Part shown: piece by piece, positions 10,213 through 20,129 of the stretch
Position numbering within the stretch: position 1 is the first letter of the stretch
Layout: each line of letters opens with the position of its first letter
NCBI GenBank assembly: GCA_047967505.1
Contig: CM106541.1
Reading direction: 5' to 3' (one strand)
Length of the DNA stretch: 64,000 nucleotides
Origin: Dipteris shenzhenensis
Lineage: Eukaryota; Polypodiophyta; Polypodiopsida; Gleicheniales
Translations under genes and position numbers: made by a program
The notes under the pieces: generated by a model
Seen by the model: the letters and a program-made list of their open reading frames with translations, nothing else
The model's database searches: none
Told to the model about the DNA's origin: nothing

Positions 10213-11649
10213 TGGATCCCCACTAAGCCAATCTTCGTCCACCTCCACCAGCCGCGAGAACCGTCATTTTTTCAAAAGACGAGTTGCAGCAGCTCAAGAA
10301 AGATGTGGAACTAGAAGGCTCCACATCACTTTTCGCCCGCAACTTTGGGTCACACCCTTCCAGATCACAGGCCAGAGACTGGATGCTGGTGGCATTACCA
10401 GGAGATCTCGCCCCACACCTCAGGGATATTTGACTTTTGGGATGTGGATTCTTCCAAGTGGTTTTTGACTCCCACAAGTCCACAGCCCTTGTTCTCAAAG
10501 CTAATCCTCTGGCTTTGGGTTCAAGGAGGATCTTTCTTTTGCCCGACACCTTGGGCTTCGATCTGGTCAAGGAGGGACAGTCAGGTCACATCACTGTTCA
10601 TTAGATTTCCTGGTCTTCCTTAGGTCTATCATCGACTTCTTGCTACTATCGGAGCCACATTCGGAGTGGTCACTGAGACCCCCCCACTTCCTGGCATGCC
10701 TTCTTCCTCGGTAGAGGCAGTCAGAGCGGACGGGGTGCCTCGAGTTAGGGTCGTCGTCTCTGACCCTAACATCTCAGATGACCACATCATGCTTCGGCGC
10801 CTAGATGGCTCTCTCTTTCGACAGAGAGTCGAGATTGCAGGTAGACAGGACCAATGCAAGATTTGCAGGACCCTTGGGCACTTTGCTAGAGACTGCCTAA
10901 GGAAGAGAAAAAGACCCAAGAGGTCTTCTGGTGCAGCTCCCTCACATACTACCCCAACTGCACCTCCCCAGCGCCCTGTACCACGCACTCCAGGACCACC
11001 AGGAGTAGCAGGGCGCCCTGCTTTGCACACCCCAGGACCACTAGGGGCAGCAGGGCGCCCAAAGCCTGCAGCACACCCAGTACCATGATGGAGAGCGATC
11101 AAAGCGGCTCCTTTATCTCAGGAGGAGACCTTTGATCCGGTTCAGATAGACGCCATCCAGACTCCAGAGGTAGATGTTGCTGCAGCTCCAGGCACTACAG
11201 TTCCACATCAGGAGGGGCCTTTAGATGCACCAGTACCAGCCGCAGTCACTTTGGTTTCTGATAATGAGGGGGCTACCGATACTTCTTCCCCACAGACTGT
11301 TCCTGGCACAGTCAAGACGACCGAGGGAACACATGCACAGATAAGGACTCCAGATTCCTCTTCAGCCCTGCCACAGGCCTCCTCAGCCCCCAGCTCAAGT
11401 GCTGCTGATAGAGGCCTAGCAGGTCCTTCTCCTCCATCTTCCATGAGTGCAGGTCTTCTTCAGTATTGTGCCCTCCACCTTAGGGTTCCCGGTCATTGGA
11501 TTCTATTTGATAGGACCTCCCTGTCAGCAGGTGTGGGGATCCTTTCACCTGTTGAGTTTCCTGCCCTCGGCAAGAGTGTTTCGGCCTAGAAGCTAGTCTC
11601 CTCTACTAGGTCGGGTAAGCCTTTTCACGCAGCATCCTCCTGTCAATGA
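10213..11649 (+). pseudogene. LINE1 ORF1, copy C
   Basis: Starts at ATGGATCCCCAC (10213), encoding MDPH then a stop, FSKDELQQLKKDVELEGS, RDWMLVALPGDLAPHLRD and so on. The best-preserved part, 10666-11088, holds SDPNISDDHIMLRR, QRVEIAGRQDQC and a complete CCHC knuckle (CKICRTLGHFARDC) followed by a Pro/Gly-rich repeat (PGPPGVAGRPALHTPGPLG). The Ser/Thr-rich tail at 11251-11589 ends prematurely. The natural stop at 11647-11649 overlaps the ORF2 ATG at 11646. Several stops in the N-terminal half. In relatives the protein binds LINE RNA. Confidence 0.82.
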
Positions 11650-14490
11650 GGATAGTCAACTGGAACATACAGGGCCTAGGCAGAGTTCCACACCATCGCC
11701 ATAGGCAGCTGATCCGGAATCAGATTCATCAAAGTGTCACTGGAGGTGCTATTGATATCCTTCTTATCCAGGAACACAAGTTGGATGCCAGTGATTGCTC
11801 TAAATCTGGCAAACTTCTTTCAGGACATACCCTCTGGTCGCCAGCTATAGGCACAAGGGGAGGTACTTGCATTCCGGTCTCTCCTTCTATTTTACCCTTA
11901 GTTGCTGGTCATGATATTATCTCCCCCTCTAGAGCTCAATGGATCATTATTTTGATTGGAGGGCATAAGATTGGTCTTCTCAATCTATATGCCCCCAACA
12001 ACAGAGGGGAGCGAGTCTTCTTTTGGAAGGAGTTACCATCTTGGGCCCCCATTGCAGATTCTTGGATCATTGGTGGCGATTTCAACATGGTTGAGTTGTC
12101 ATCAGACAAAAAGGGAGGCAGACAGGGTGGAATTCATTCTTTGGAGAGGGCAGCCTGGGATGCCTTTCTCTTTTAGTACAGTGGCAGGGACACTTGGCTT
12201 GATGATGCCTTTGATGTTATGCCACAGTCACTCTTGTACTCTTGGTCGAACAAGAGAGTACACATGCCCATCCATACACGTATTGACATATTTTATGTAG
12301 ATGATTGGGCACTTGACAAAGGCGAATATGTATGCATTTCTACTGGGGTTACCACTTCAGATCATTTTCCTATGTCAGATTCTTGAGCCTCATCGGAGAG
12401 GACACTCTGCCAGTGTCAGGATTCCAGATGCCTTTTATGAAGAGGAGATCCTCATAGAGGATATTTTAAAGATTTGGGTTTCTCACATATAGGGTGGAGT
12501 TGTCCGCCCATGTCAGGTAGCTGCAGCCTTATCCGGAATTAGTGACTATTATCATACGGTCGCGCAGTGTTCACCATATGCAGCAATGTATATGTTAAAA
12601 GAGGCCAATATTCTAGAAAAAACTCAACTATAAGACCATCCCATCTTGGAGATTTCCATCTACCACAGGATTTGATTGCATTTGACAATTCCCTCTCAGT
12701 AAAAGGTTCCTCCAATTCCAAAGCTTGAGTAGTGGAAATAATAGGAGAAACATGCTGTAACAGTAAATTTCGTGCAACCAAAACCTGTTGCGAGGGAGGA
12801 ACTCCAGAAGTAAACTGTTCAGAGAAATGATGCACACAAACATAAGCAAGTTGTGATCGTGAGGTAGTCCATGAACCATCAGGCATAAGCACCCTGCAAA
12901 TTTTTGTTTTTATAGTCTCGCACACCCACTTCAGGAGATGATTGGATACACACTACTAGATGGGTTTTCACCACAGCCCTCAGATCTCCTTCTTCCCCTC
13001 TTATGGTTGCTATACTGAAAGCATGGGCCAGCTTTAGGAGTACTCTTCGCAAGATTCCCCCATCCACCCGTGAAGAGATTTAAAGGCAGCCTGTCATGTG
13101 GAACGACAATATTTTGGATGAGCATGTTAGACCACTTGGAGCTTCCCTCTACATGCAGTGGCCCAGATGGGAGAGGGGCCCTGCATCTACTGTGGGAGCA
13201 TAGAAAGCCTTCAGGAGGCTTCTTGTAGACCGTTAGGCCCAGGTGGTTCATAATCTCAGAGGGAGTGCAGTAAGAATTCAACAGATTGATGCTTGCCCTT
13301 GGATTGGGTGGACATAGATGACATGCCTATTACTTGTTCCACCTAGATGGGGGCATTTTTCAGATCGGGCATTCCTTTGCATGTGATTGCTTTACAGAAC
13401 ACACATGAGGATGCCCTAGTCTTTGATGTTTCTTCGGGGGGTAGGCTGTCCAAGTCCACCGATGATATATTGCTGGAGGTACCGTTTCAGCCAGTCAAGG
13501 GAGTGGGCTACATGGAGCATGGCTCTCTTTCACAATAGTACTTGGATCCTAACCCGCTACTCATTACCCTGGGCTCATGGAGGCTATGGCTCTATGGAGG
13601 TGTCCCAATTAAGTTTTTGCAGTGGGACCCTGGGGAATGGGAGTGGATAGATGAAGGGCACCAAGAGAAAGACATCCCCTTCTTTCGTTACACGGGCAGT
13701 AATGCCAAGAAATTCCAGCTCAGTTGTAGGGGTTGGAGGCCCACCAGAGCTCCTCATTGGGAGAATTATCAGATTTCTGCACACTTGCAGAAAATTTTTT
13801 GGCAGAGGCTCTGGAAATCCCATCAGAATAGAAAAATCACTCTCTTCTTTTGGCTTTCTATTCATGGTGGGATAGTAGTGAATCATTGGAGTTCCAGGTT
13901 TGGGGCTGACCCTACTTGCCCTCGTTGCCTTTTTGCTTCGGAGACAGTACATCACTGCCTTTGGGATCGCAGACACGCGAGAATCATATGGAAGGGGATT
14001 GCAAGACTTTTCAGCACTTTTGTTCGCCTCCCCTTCTATATGACCTGGGGATCAGTGGCTTGGCTCACTCTTTCAGGGCCCCAAGTTTTCTTCAAAAGAC
14101 ATGACTCGCGTCTTGGGCTCTACACATTCGACGACACCTTGCGGAATCGTGCTCTTTAGAGGATGTTCTGGCCACTCTCTTCAGGGCTGTTCATTCCCCA
14201 TGGGAGGTTTTAGCTAGCATTGCAGCATGGCACATTTGGAGAGCCAGATGCACTGAGGCTATGGAGGGTGCTCAGGTTCACCCTTCACAGATCTTGGCCA
14301 GTACTTGTATAGATACGGTACACACTCTAATGGCCATATGGGCGATGATGCAGGGATCCTCTTGAGCAGCCTCCTCCAAGAGAGTTACTTTTCTCAAGGA
14401 TGAGAGAGACTCTCCCTTACTGAGACTTCTACATGGTTGAGTTGGCATTTTTAGCCTCAGCCTTGGTTTCTTTCTACCTCATTTTTCTGA
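11646..14490 (+). pseudogene. LINE1 ORF2, copy C, RT missing
   Basis: 11646-12176 encodes an open endonuclease N-terminus (MRIVNWNIQGLGRV, QEHKLDASD, GTRGGTCI, GGDFNMVE). A CAG-to-TAG change stops it at 12174. Endonuclease blocks continue in other frames (YVDDW, TTSDHFP with the SDH motif kept near 12355-12370). The pre-RT and RT are absent. After the filler, 12912-13540 holds the thumb/connection region with stops, 13542-14159 the zf-RVT (CPRCLFASETVHHCLWDR; the last Cys is Arg), and the tail runs to about 14490. Not functional. Confidence 0.82.
12564..12911 (-). pseudogene. Inverted foreign LINE pre-RT fragment (filler)
   Basis: Read leftwards it is an open frame: KICRVLMPDGSWTTSRSQ, YVCVHHFSEQFTSG, LELEEPFTERELSNAIKSC, SPRWDGLIVEFFLEYW. 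This is the segment just upstream of the RT in another plant LINE family (the PFT..E / SPG.DGL.EFF pattern). It replaces exactly the pre-RT/RT of LINE1 copy C and lies in the opposite orientation. I assign it tentatively to family 2. No target duplication or poly(A) tail marks an insertion, so it looks like repair filler. Confidence 0.78.
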
Positions 14491-14598
14491 GGTGTTTTTA
14501 TTACATGCTTAGCATGATGTATTTCCGCTCAGACCTTGCTTTAGCGAGTTTCTTTCTTACTTAATAGAAGTCTCTTTTTTGGGGAAAAAAAAAAAAGA

Positions 14599-14875
14599 CT
14601 GTTCTAGCTGGTTTTATAGTCTGGTGAGTCCTAGACATGCCACGTGTCATATTAGGAGATATCCCATAGACATTGTGAGTTTCTAGAGTCTAGTGGCACA
14701 CTATATAGTGTTGTACTTGTCTATTGTCTAATATATCTGTCAACATCAAGCTATCAATACATTGTGAGTATTTTGGTTATTGCCTTGCACTTGTACTTTC
14801 CTTCCTTTCCATTTTTCCTTTCATAATGCTTTCCATATTTCGATTCGGTTCCTAGCTAGCTACCATGTCTCTTCA
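14599..14875 (+). repeat. Copia LTR, 3' part, resuming after LINE copy C
   Basis: Matches the LTR at 27838-28117 and 36498-36791 base for base over most of its length: TAGTCTGGTGAGTCCTAGAC, ATACATTGTGAGTATTTTGG, CTAGCTAGCTACCATGTCTC, ending CTTCA at 14875. A primer-binding site follows at once, so this was a 5' LTR. The LTR start is at 9306-9328, left of the LINE. Confidence 0.87.
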
Positions 14876-16039
14876 TATGGTATCAGAGCATTCCTTCCTA
14901 GCCCTTTCCTTCCTCCTTGCTTCTCCATGAGGTAGAGGGTGGCCAGAAAGAGAAGCTGCCCTCTCTTCTCTTGGAGGAGCTCCCCTTCCCTACTCCTCTC
15001 CATTGAAGGCTTCATCAACATTGGGATTCTCCTCCAACGTTGTCTTCTCTAACTTGAGCTTCTACCACCTCTCTTCGCTTTCCTTGGTGAGCTGTTCTCC
15101 TTCCTTTAGCTACAAAGACGTTGATGCGAAAAAAAAAAAGAAACACAGGTCTGTTCTCAGAACACAAAATGACTTAGTACTTTACTGTTGACCCTATACA
15201 ATCATATCCACTTCTTCAGAATCCAACTCTAGAGACAAAATCGTATCTTTGGGACTTCTCCGGGATCAGTACTGTAATGTGGTAGCTCGCAAGGTAGAGC
15301 TTATGCACTGACTTTCAGAGCGGGTATCCAGAGCACACAAGTAACAAGTCAACCTTCCACACAAACTGACTAGAACACACCCAGACTCTTTGAAAGAGGG
15401 GAGAGACTACACAGCCCGAAACAAACTGAACTTAGAACTGCACTTTTCCCCAAAAAAAACTCAGAAAGCAGTCAGCCTCAAAACACTAAGAACCCACAAC
15501 CCACTGCTCAATGGCCAACACGACTCCCAAGGCCACAAGCTGTTCAAAAGAAGAACTGGCGGGTACCATCATCTGTAAACCTGCAGGTATATTCACCGTA
15601 CAATTATACGTACGACAGCAGGCCCGTACAACCACTCAGTAATCCGTACAGTCTGCATTTAATGGCGACCATCTTCCGTACAGCTCGTAGAAGACGTCTT
15701 TAATGACCCGTACGTGCCTGTTCAGCCTGTAATCAAGGCACCGTACTACCAGCCCGTACTGATCAACGATTACACCCGGTACAATCTCGTACTGCAGCCC
15801 GTACAAAACCCACGCTTCAGATTCCGTACCACCCGTACGACTCTTTCCAGCCTTCAATCAACGCACGCCATCCGATGCGAGGCTACGCTTGTTCCCAAAG
15901 CTCCCTTATCATCACGTACTAGCCCGTATTCTTCATAGGCGCTCAGCCCTTCGCTTATGCACACACACACAGCCTCTTTCATCTACCAAATCCCCCTCCT
16001 ACAGTGTAGCCCTTCAATCAACACCACTGTGGTCCTTGC
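14876..16039 (+). other. Copia leader remnant, then a CGTAC-rich stretch
   Basis: 14890-15125 matches the leader of the element at 28130-28370 and then diverges at GCTACAAAGACGT, next to an A-run (15130-15140). 15140-15590 shows nothing recognisable. 15595-15922 holds 13 copies of CGTAC, several as CCCGTAC, in about 330 bp. The minus-strand leader of the gag-only copia at 25450-25535 has the same kind of cluster, so this may also be copia leader. 15955-15975 has a short CA run. No credible gene. Confidence 0.5.
14878..14889 (+). other. Copia primer-binding site
   Basis: TGGTATCAGAGC two bases after the LTR end, complementary to the 3' end of plant initiator tRNA-Met, the usual Ty1/copia minus-strand primer. 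Confidence 0.88.
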
Positions 16040-18917
16040 GCGTGTGGGACTCTGGTGAGATGCTGGACTCACTCACAGATGGTCTCATTCATCTCATCCC
16101 AAAGGGGGGTAATAGGAATCTTGTGTCTCAATGGAGACCCATCACTCTTTTGGGCACTTTTTACAAGATTCTGGGGAAAGCCATCAGTCTGCGGCTACAG
16201 GTTTTTCTTCCAGATTTGATTCATGAAATGCAGACAGGGTTTGTGCATGGCAGAAGTATTTTTGATAATATTTTCTCATTTTGGGAGGCCTCAGAATGGG
16301 CCATGCAGAGCTGCCAGAGATTGGCCATTCTACTCTTGGACTTTGAGAAAGCTTACGACAGAGTAGACTCGGATTTCTTAGAGGGTACTCTATCTCGCTT
16401 TGATTTTTCAGATGCATGGATTAGAGGAGTATCCTCTCTCTACAGATCAGCCCATAGCCAGTTGCTCATTGGGGGGGTAAGAGGGGATAGGTTTCAGATT
16501 TCCAGATCCGTCCACCAGGGATGTCCTCTTGTCCCGTTTCTTTTTCTGTTTGTGGTGGAAGCTATGAGTATCTACATTAGATCTCAAGCTGATATTTATG
16601 GGCTGAGGCTTCCTATCCGCCGGGAAGAAGAGCTCCTAGATAGTGAGTTGGCAGATGACAGGGCTGTTTTTTTGGATGCCTCCCCCAGGACACTCACTTC
16701 CTTCCGGACAGCCTTGGATTTGTTTTGCACGGCTGCAAGTGCACACATTAATTGGCATAAATCCAGTGGTTTTTGGATTTACGAGGATGACACCTCGGAT
16801 TGGGGTAATGATATTGGCTTCACTTGGGTACAGAGGGGCTTCTCCGTCAGATATTTGGGCTGCCAAGTTGGGGTGGGCATATCTCCCTCACAACAGTTTG
16901 CTCCGGTGTTGGAAAGCATCAGAAGAAAGCTCCTTTTCTCGAGCTCAGCCAAACTTGACTTGGCCTCCAGGGTGGTGGTGGTTAACTAGGTTCTTCTAGC
17001 CACATCATGGTTTGTATGCTCTTGTTGGTGCCACTCTAGGGATTGTATCACTCAGCTTAAGAGGCTTGTATGAAACTTTTTATGGAGTGGTCTAGATGCC
17101 ACAACTGATGTTACAGCCAGGGTGGCTTGGGAGACCTTGATTCTTCCTACAAGAGAAGGGGGTTTGAATATCATCGAAACAGATCTACAGTGCAGAGCTT
17201 TACTCTGCACGTTCGTTGTGAGAGGGCTTATGCCAGGACAAGAGCCTTGGAAGGATTTTTTTATCAGATGCATACAGTCTCGCATGCGCACTTCAGGAGA
17301 GGATTGGACACACAGTACTAGATGGGTTTTGACCACAGCCCACCTCAAGTCTCCGTCTTCCCCTCTTATGGTTGCTATCCTGAAAGCATGGGCCAGCTTC
17401 AGGAGTACTCTTCGCAGGATTTCCCCATCCACCCATGAAGAGATTGAAAGGCAGCCTATCATGTGGAATGATAGGATTTTGGATGAGCTTGGCAGACCAC
17501 TTGGAGCTTCTCCTTACATGCAGTGGCCAAGATGGGAGAGGGGCCCTGCATCTACAGTGGGAGCATGGAAAGGCTTCAGGAAGCTTCCTGCAGACCAACA
17601 GGCCCAGATGGTTCTTAATCTCAGAGGGAGTGCAGGGAGAGTCTAGCAGATTGATGCAGCCTTGCCCTTGGATTGGGTGGACACAGATGACATGCCTATT
17701 ACTTGCTCCACCTGGATGGGGGCATTTTCCAGATTGGGAGTTCCTTTACAGGTGATTGCTTTTCTTGACCCACATGAGGATGCCTTAGTATTTGATGTTT
17801 CTCGGGGGGGCAGGCTGTCCAGATCCACAGACGATATCTTGTTGGAGGTACCGTTTCAGCTTGTCAGGATAGTGGGCTTCATGGAGCATGGCTCTCTTTC
17901 ACAGTGGTACTTGGATCCTGACCCGCTTCTCCTCGCCCTTGGCTCATGGAGGTTGTGGCTCTATGGAGGCTGTGGCTCTATGGAGGTGTTCCCATTAAGT
18001 TTTTGCAGTGGGACCCAGAGGAATGGGAATGGATAGATGAAGGGCACCGAGAGAAGGGCATCCCCTTCTTTCGTTACACGGTCAGTAATGCTAGGAAATT
18101 CCAGCTCAGCTCTAGGGGTTGGAAGCCTACCAGAGCTCCTCATTGGGAGAACTTTCAGATTTCTGTTGACTTCCAGAGAATTTTTTGGCAGAGGCTCCGG
18201 AAATCCCATCGGAATAGAAAAATCACTCTCTTCTTTTGGCTTTTTATTCATGGTGGGATAGCAGTGAACCATTGGAGGTCCCAGTTCGGAGCTGACCCTT
18301 CTTGCCCTCGCTGCCTTTCTGCTTTGGAGACAACACAGCACTGCCTATGGGATTGCAGACAGGCGAGAATCATATGGAAGGGGATTGCAAGACTTTTCAG
18401 CACTTTTGTTCGCCTACCTTTCTATATGACCTGGGGATCAGTGGCTTGGCTTACTCTTTCAGGGCCCCATGTATTTTTTGAGAGACTTGACTCCTCTTGG
18501 GCTCTTCACATCCGACGACACCTTGTGGAGTTGTGCTCTCTAGAGGATGTTCCGGCCACTCTTTTCAGGGCTTCTCAGTCCTCGGTCTACTCTCCATGGG
18601 AGATGCTAGCTAGCATTGCAGCATGGCACATTTGGAGAGCCAGGTGCACTGAGGCTTTTGAGGGTTCTCAGGTTCACCCTTCTCAGATCTTGGCCAGTAC
18701 TTGGATAGATACGATACACACTCTGATGGCCATTTGGGCGACCATGCAAGGATCATCTCGAGTAGCCTCCTCCAGGAGTGTTACTTTTATCAAAGATTGG
18801 AGAGACTCTCCCTTCTTTGCTGAGACTTCTACAGCGTTGAGATGGCATTTTCAGCCTCAGCCTTGGTTTCTTTCTACATGCTTAGCATGGTGTATTTCTG
18901 CACAGAGCTTGCTCTAG
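16040..18917 (+). pseudogene. LINE1 ORF2 (RT to C-terminus), copy D
   Basis: The least decayed RT in the window: 16040-16989 is open and holds LIPKGGNRNLVSQWRP, QTGFVHGRSIFDN, LLLDFEKAYDRVD, RSVHQGCP, LADDRAVFLDASP and ASRVVVVN. In LADD the active-site Asp pair is kept. It stops at 16987 (CAG to TAG). Connection-region frames continue at 17122-17646 and 17662-18036. A 17-bp tandem duplication near 17947-17980 shifts the frame. 17946-18917 then encodes zf-RVT (CPRCLSALETTQHCLWDC, all ligands present) and the tail LMAIWATMQGSS to the natural end. Three or so lesions separate it from an open frame. Confidence 0.85.
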
Positions 18918-18964
18918 CGGGTTTCTTTCTTACTTAATAGAAGTCTCTTTTTTGAAAAAAAAAA
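16040..18964 (+). mobile_element. LINE1 copy D, 5'-truncated at the RT
   Basis: Begins abruptly within ORF2 at GCGTGTGGGACTCTGG (compare 33605 in the full copy), runs to the end of ORF2 and the 3' UTR with the hairpin at 18877-18889, and ends in an A-run at about 18955-18964. This is the ordinary 5'-truncated product of target-primed reverse transcription. The A-run is followed at once by copia integrase sequence. I found no convincing target duplication. Confidence 0.9.
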
Positions 18965-19424
18965 GCTATGGTTGAGAACCAAACCAATTCTAGAACTGGA
19001 ACACTCGACTCAGATAGAGGAGGAGAGTACATGTCACATGCATTCCAGGGATTTTTGAGGCAGCATGGGATTAAACATCACCTGACATGCCCTTACACAC
19101 CACACCATAATCCACTCTCTAAGAGGAAGAATCGTACTCTCATGGAGACGACGAGATGCATGCTGAAATTCAAGAGAGTCTCAAAGGCTTTTTGGGTAGA
19201 AGCAGTTGTGACAGCCACTTATATTCAGAACAGATGCCCTACCAAAGCTTTGGTTAATGTGACTCCATTTGAGGCTTTGTATGGCTTTAAGCCAAAGATT
19301 AGTCATTTCAGAGTTTTTGGCTCAGTGGCATATGCTTTGGTTCGAGATGCACATCGGACAAAGCTTGATGACAAGAGTGTCAAATGGATTTTTGTGGGTA
19401 TAGCATTGAAAGCAGGGGATTTAG
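18965..19424 (+). pseudogene. Ty1/copia integrase fragment (left part)
   Basis: Open frame with MVENQTNSRTGTLDSDRGGEY, CPYTPHHNPLSKRKNRTLME, KAFWVEAVVTATYIQNRCPT and SHFRVFGSVAYALV: the C-terminal half of a copia integrase core and the following GKGY-type region. The catalytic D of DRGGEY is present, but NVAERKNRT reads NPLSKRKNRT, so the catalytic Glu is replaced. The upstream part (HHCC, first Asp) is missing. The reading frame is cut at 19424 by LINE1 copy E and resumes at 23505. Confidence 0.88.
19411..19424 (+). repeat. Target-site duplication, left, of LINE1 copy E
   Basis: AGCAGGGGATTTAG here and AGCAAGGGATTTAG at 23505-23518 (one mismatch) flank the LINE. In the uninterrupted copia at about 44925 the same place reads AAGCAAGGGCTATAGG. 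Confidence 0.85.
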
Positions 19425-20129
19425 AGCTGCTGCTCCTCCCCGCTCCCTTGTTGCCCCCTCTCCCTCAGCCCATCCCTCCCTCTCTCCCTTGCCCTCAGCC
19501 CATCCCCCTCCCTCAGCCCCTCCCTCCCTTCTCCTCCTCTCCCCCTCAGCCTGCCCCCTTCACTTCAGCCCGCTCCCTCTCAGCCTGCGCCTCCGCCCCC
19601 TCCCTGCCTCTCAGCCCGCCTCTTCCTCTCCCTCTCCTCTACCTCTCAGCCTGCACCGCCCCCTCCCTGCCTCTCCGCCTCTCCCTCTCCTCTCCCCCTC
19701 AGCCTGCGCCGCCCCCTGCCTTCCTCTCAGCCCACCCCCTCCCTACCTCTCCTTCCTCCACCTCTCCCCTCCCTCTCAGCCTGCGCCACCGCCCCCTCCC
19801 TCCCTCTCCTCTCCCTCCTCTCCCTCTCCTCTCAGCCCGCCCCCTCCCTGCCTCACAGCCCGCCCCCTTCCTGCCTCTCCTTCCTCTCCCTCTCCTCTCC
19901 CTAGCCTGCCCCCTCCCTCCCTGTCAGCCTGACCCCTCCCCTTCAGCTTCTCAGCCTCTCCCCCCTACCCCTCCCCTCCTCGCCCCTACCCCTGCTCCCT
20001 CCTCATCTCCTATCCCTGTTCTCTTCCCCCCTACCCCCGCCTTTTTTCCTTCCTTATTCTCCTGCAGCATTTTTTGAAGTGAAAGGAGCCCTCAAAACTA
20101 TCAGACTCGGCCTCCTCACCTCGTTGGCG

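Larger units (their letters stand above)
9335..14598 (+). mobile_element. LINE1 copy C, inserted in a copia LTR
   Basis: Order: polypyrimidine 5' UTR (9335-10212), ORF1 (10213-11649), ORF2 N-terminal endonuclease (11646-12563), a foreign inverted insert (12564-12911), ORF2 C-terminal part (12912-about 14490), 3' UTR with the CATGC/GCATG hairpin (14504-14516), and poly(A) ending near 14598. Copia LTR sequence flanks both sides; GAGTGTTCC at about 9320 and GACTGTTCTA after the poly(A) are a degraded target duplication. About 1.8 kb of pre-RT and RT is missing, so the element is non-autonomous, and the remaining frames carry many stops. Confidence 0.9.

Noticed and set aside
15889-16989. 366-codon frame starting in unique sequence before the RT
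   Set aside because: The first 50 codons precede the LINE truncation point at 16040 and match nothing; only the RT part is real.
18968-20077. 369-codon frame with integrase start and Pro-rich end
   Set aside because: It is copia integrase to 19424 followed by the 5' UTR of an inserted LINE, not a fusion gene.
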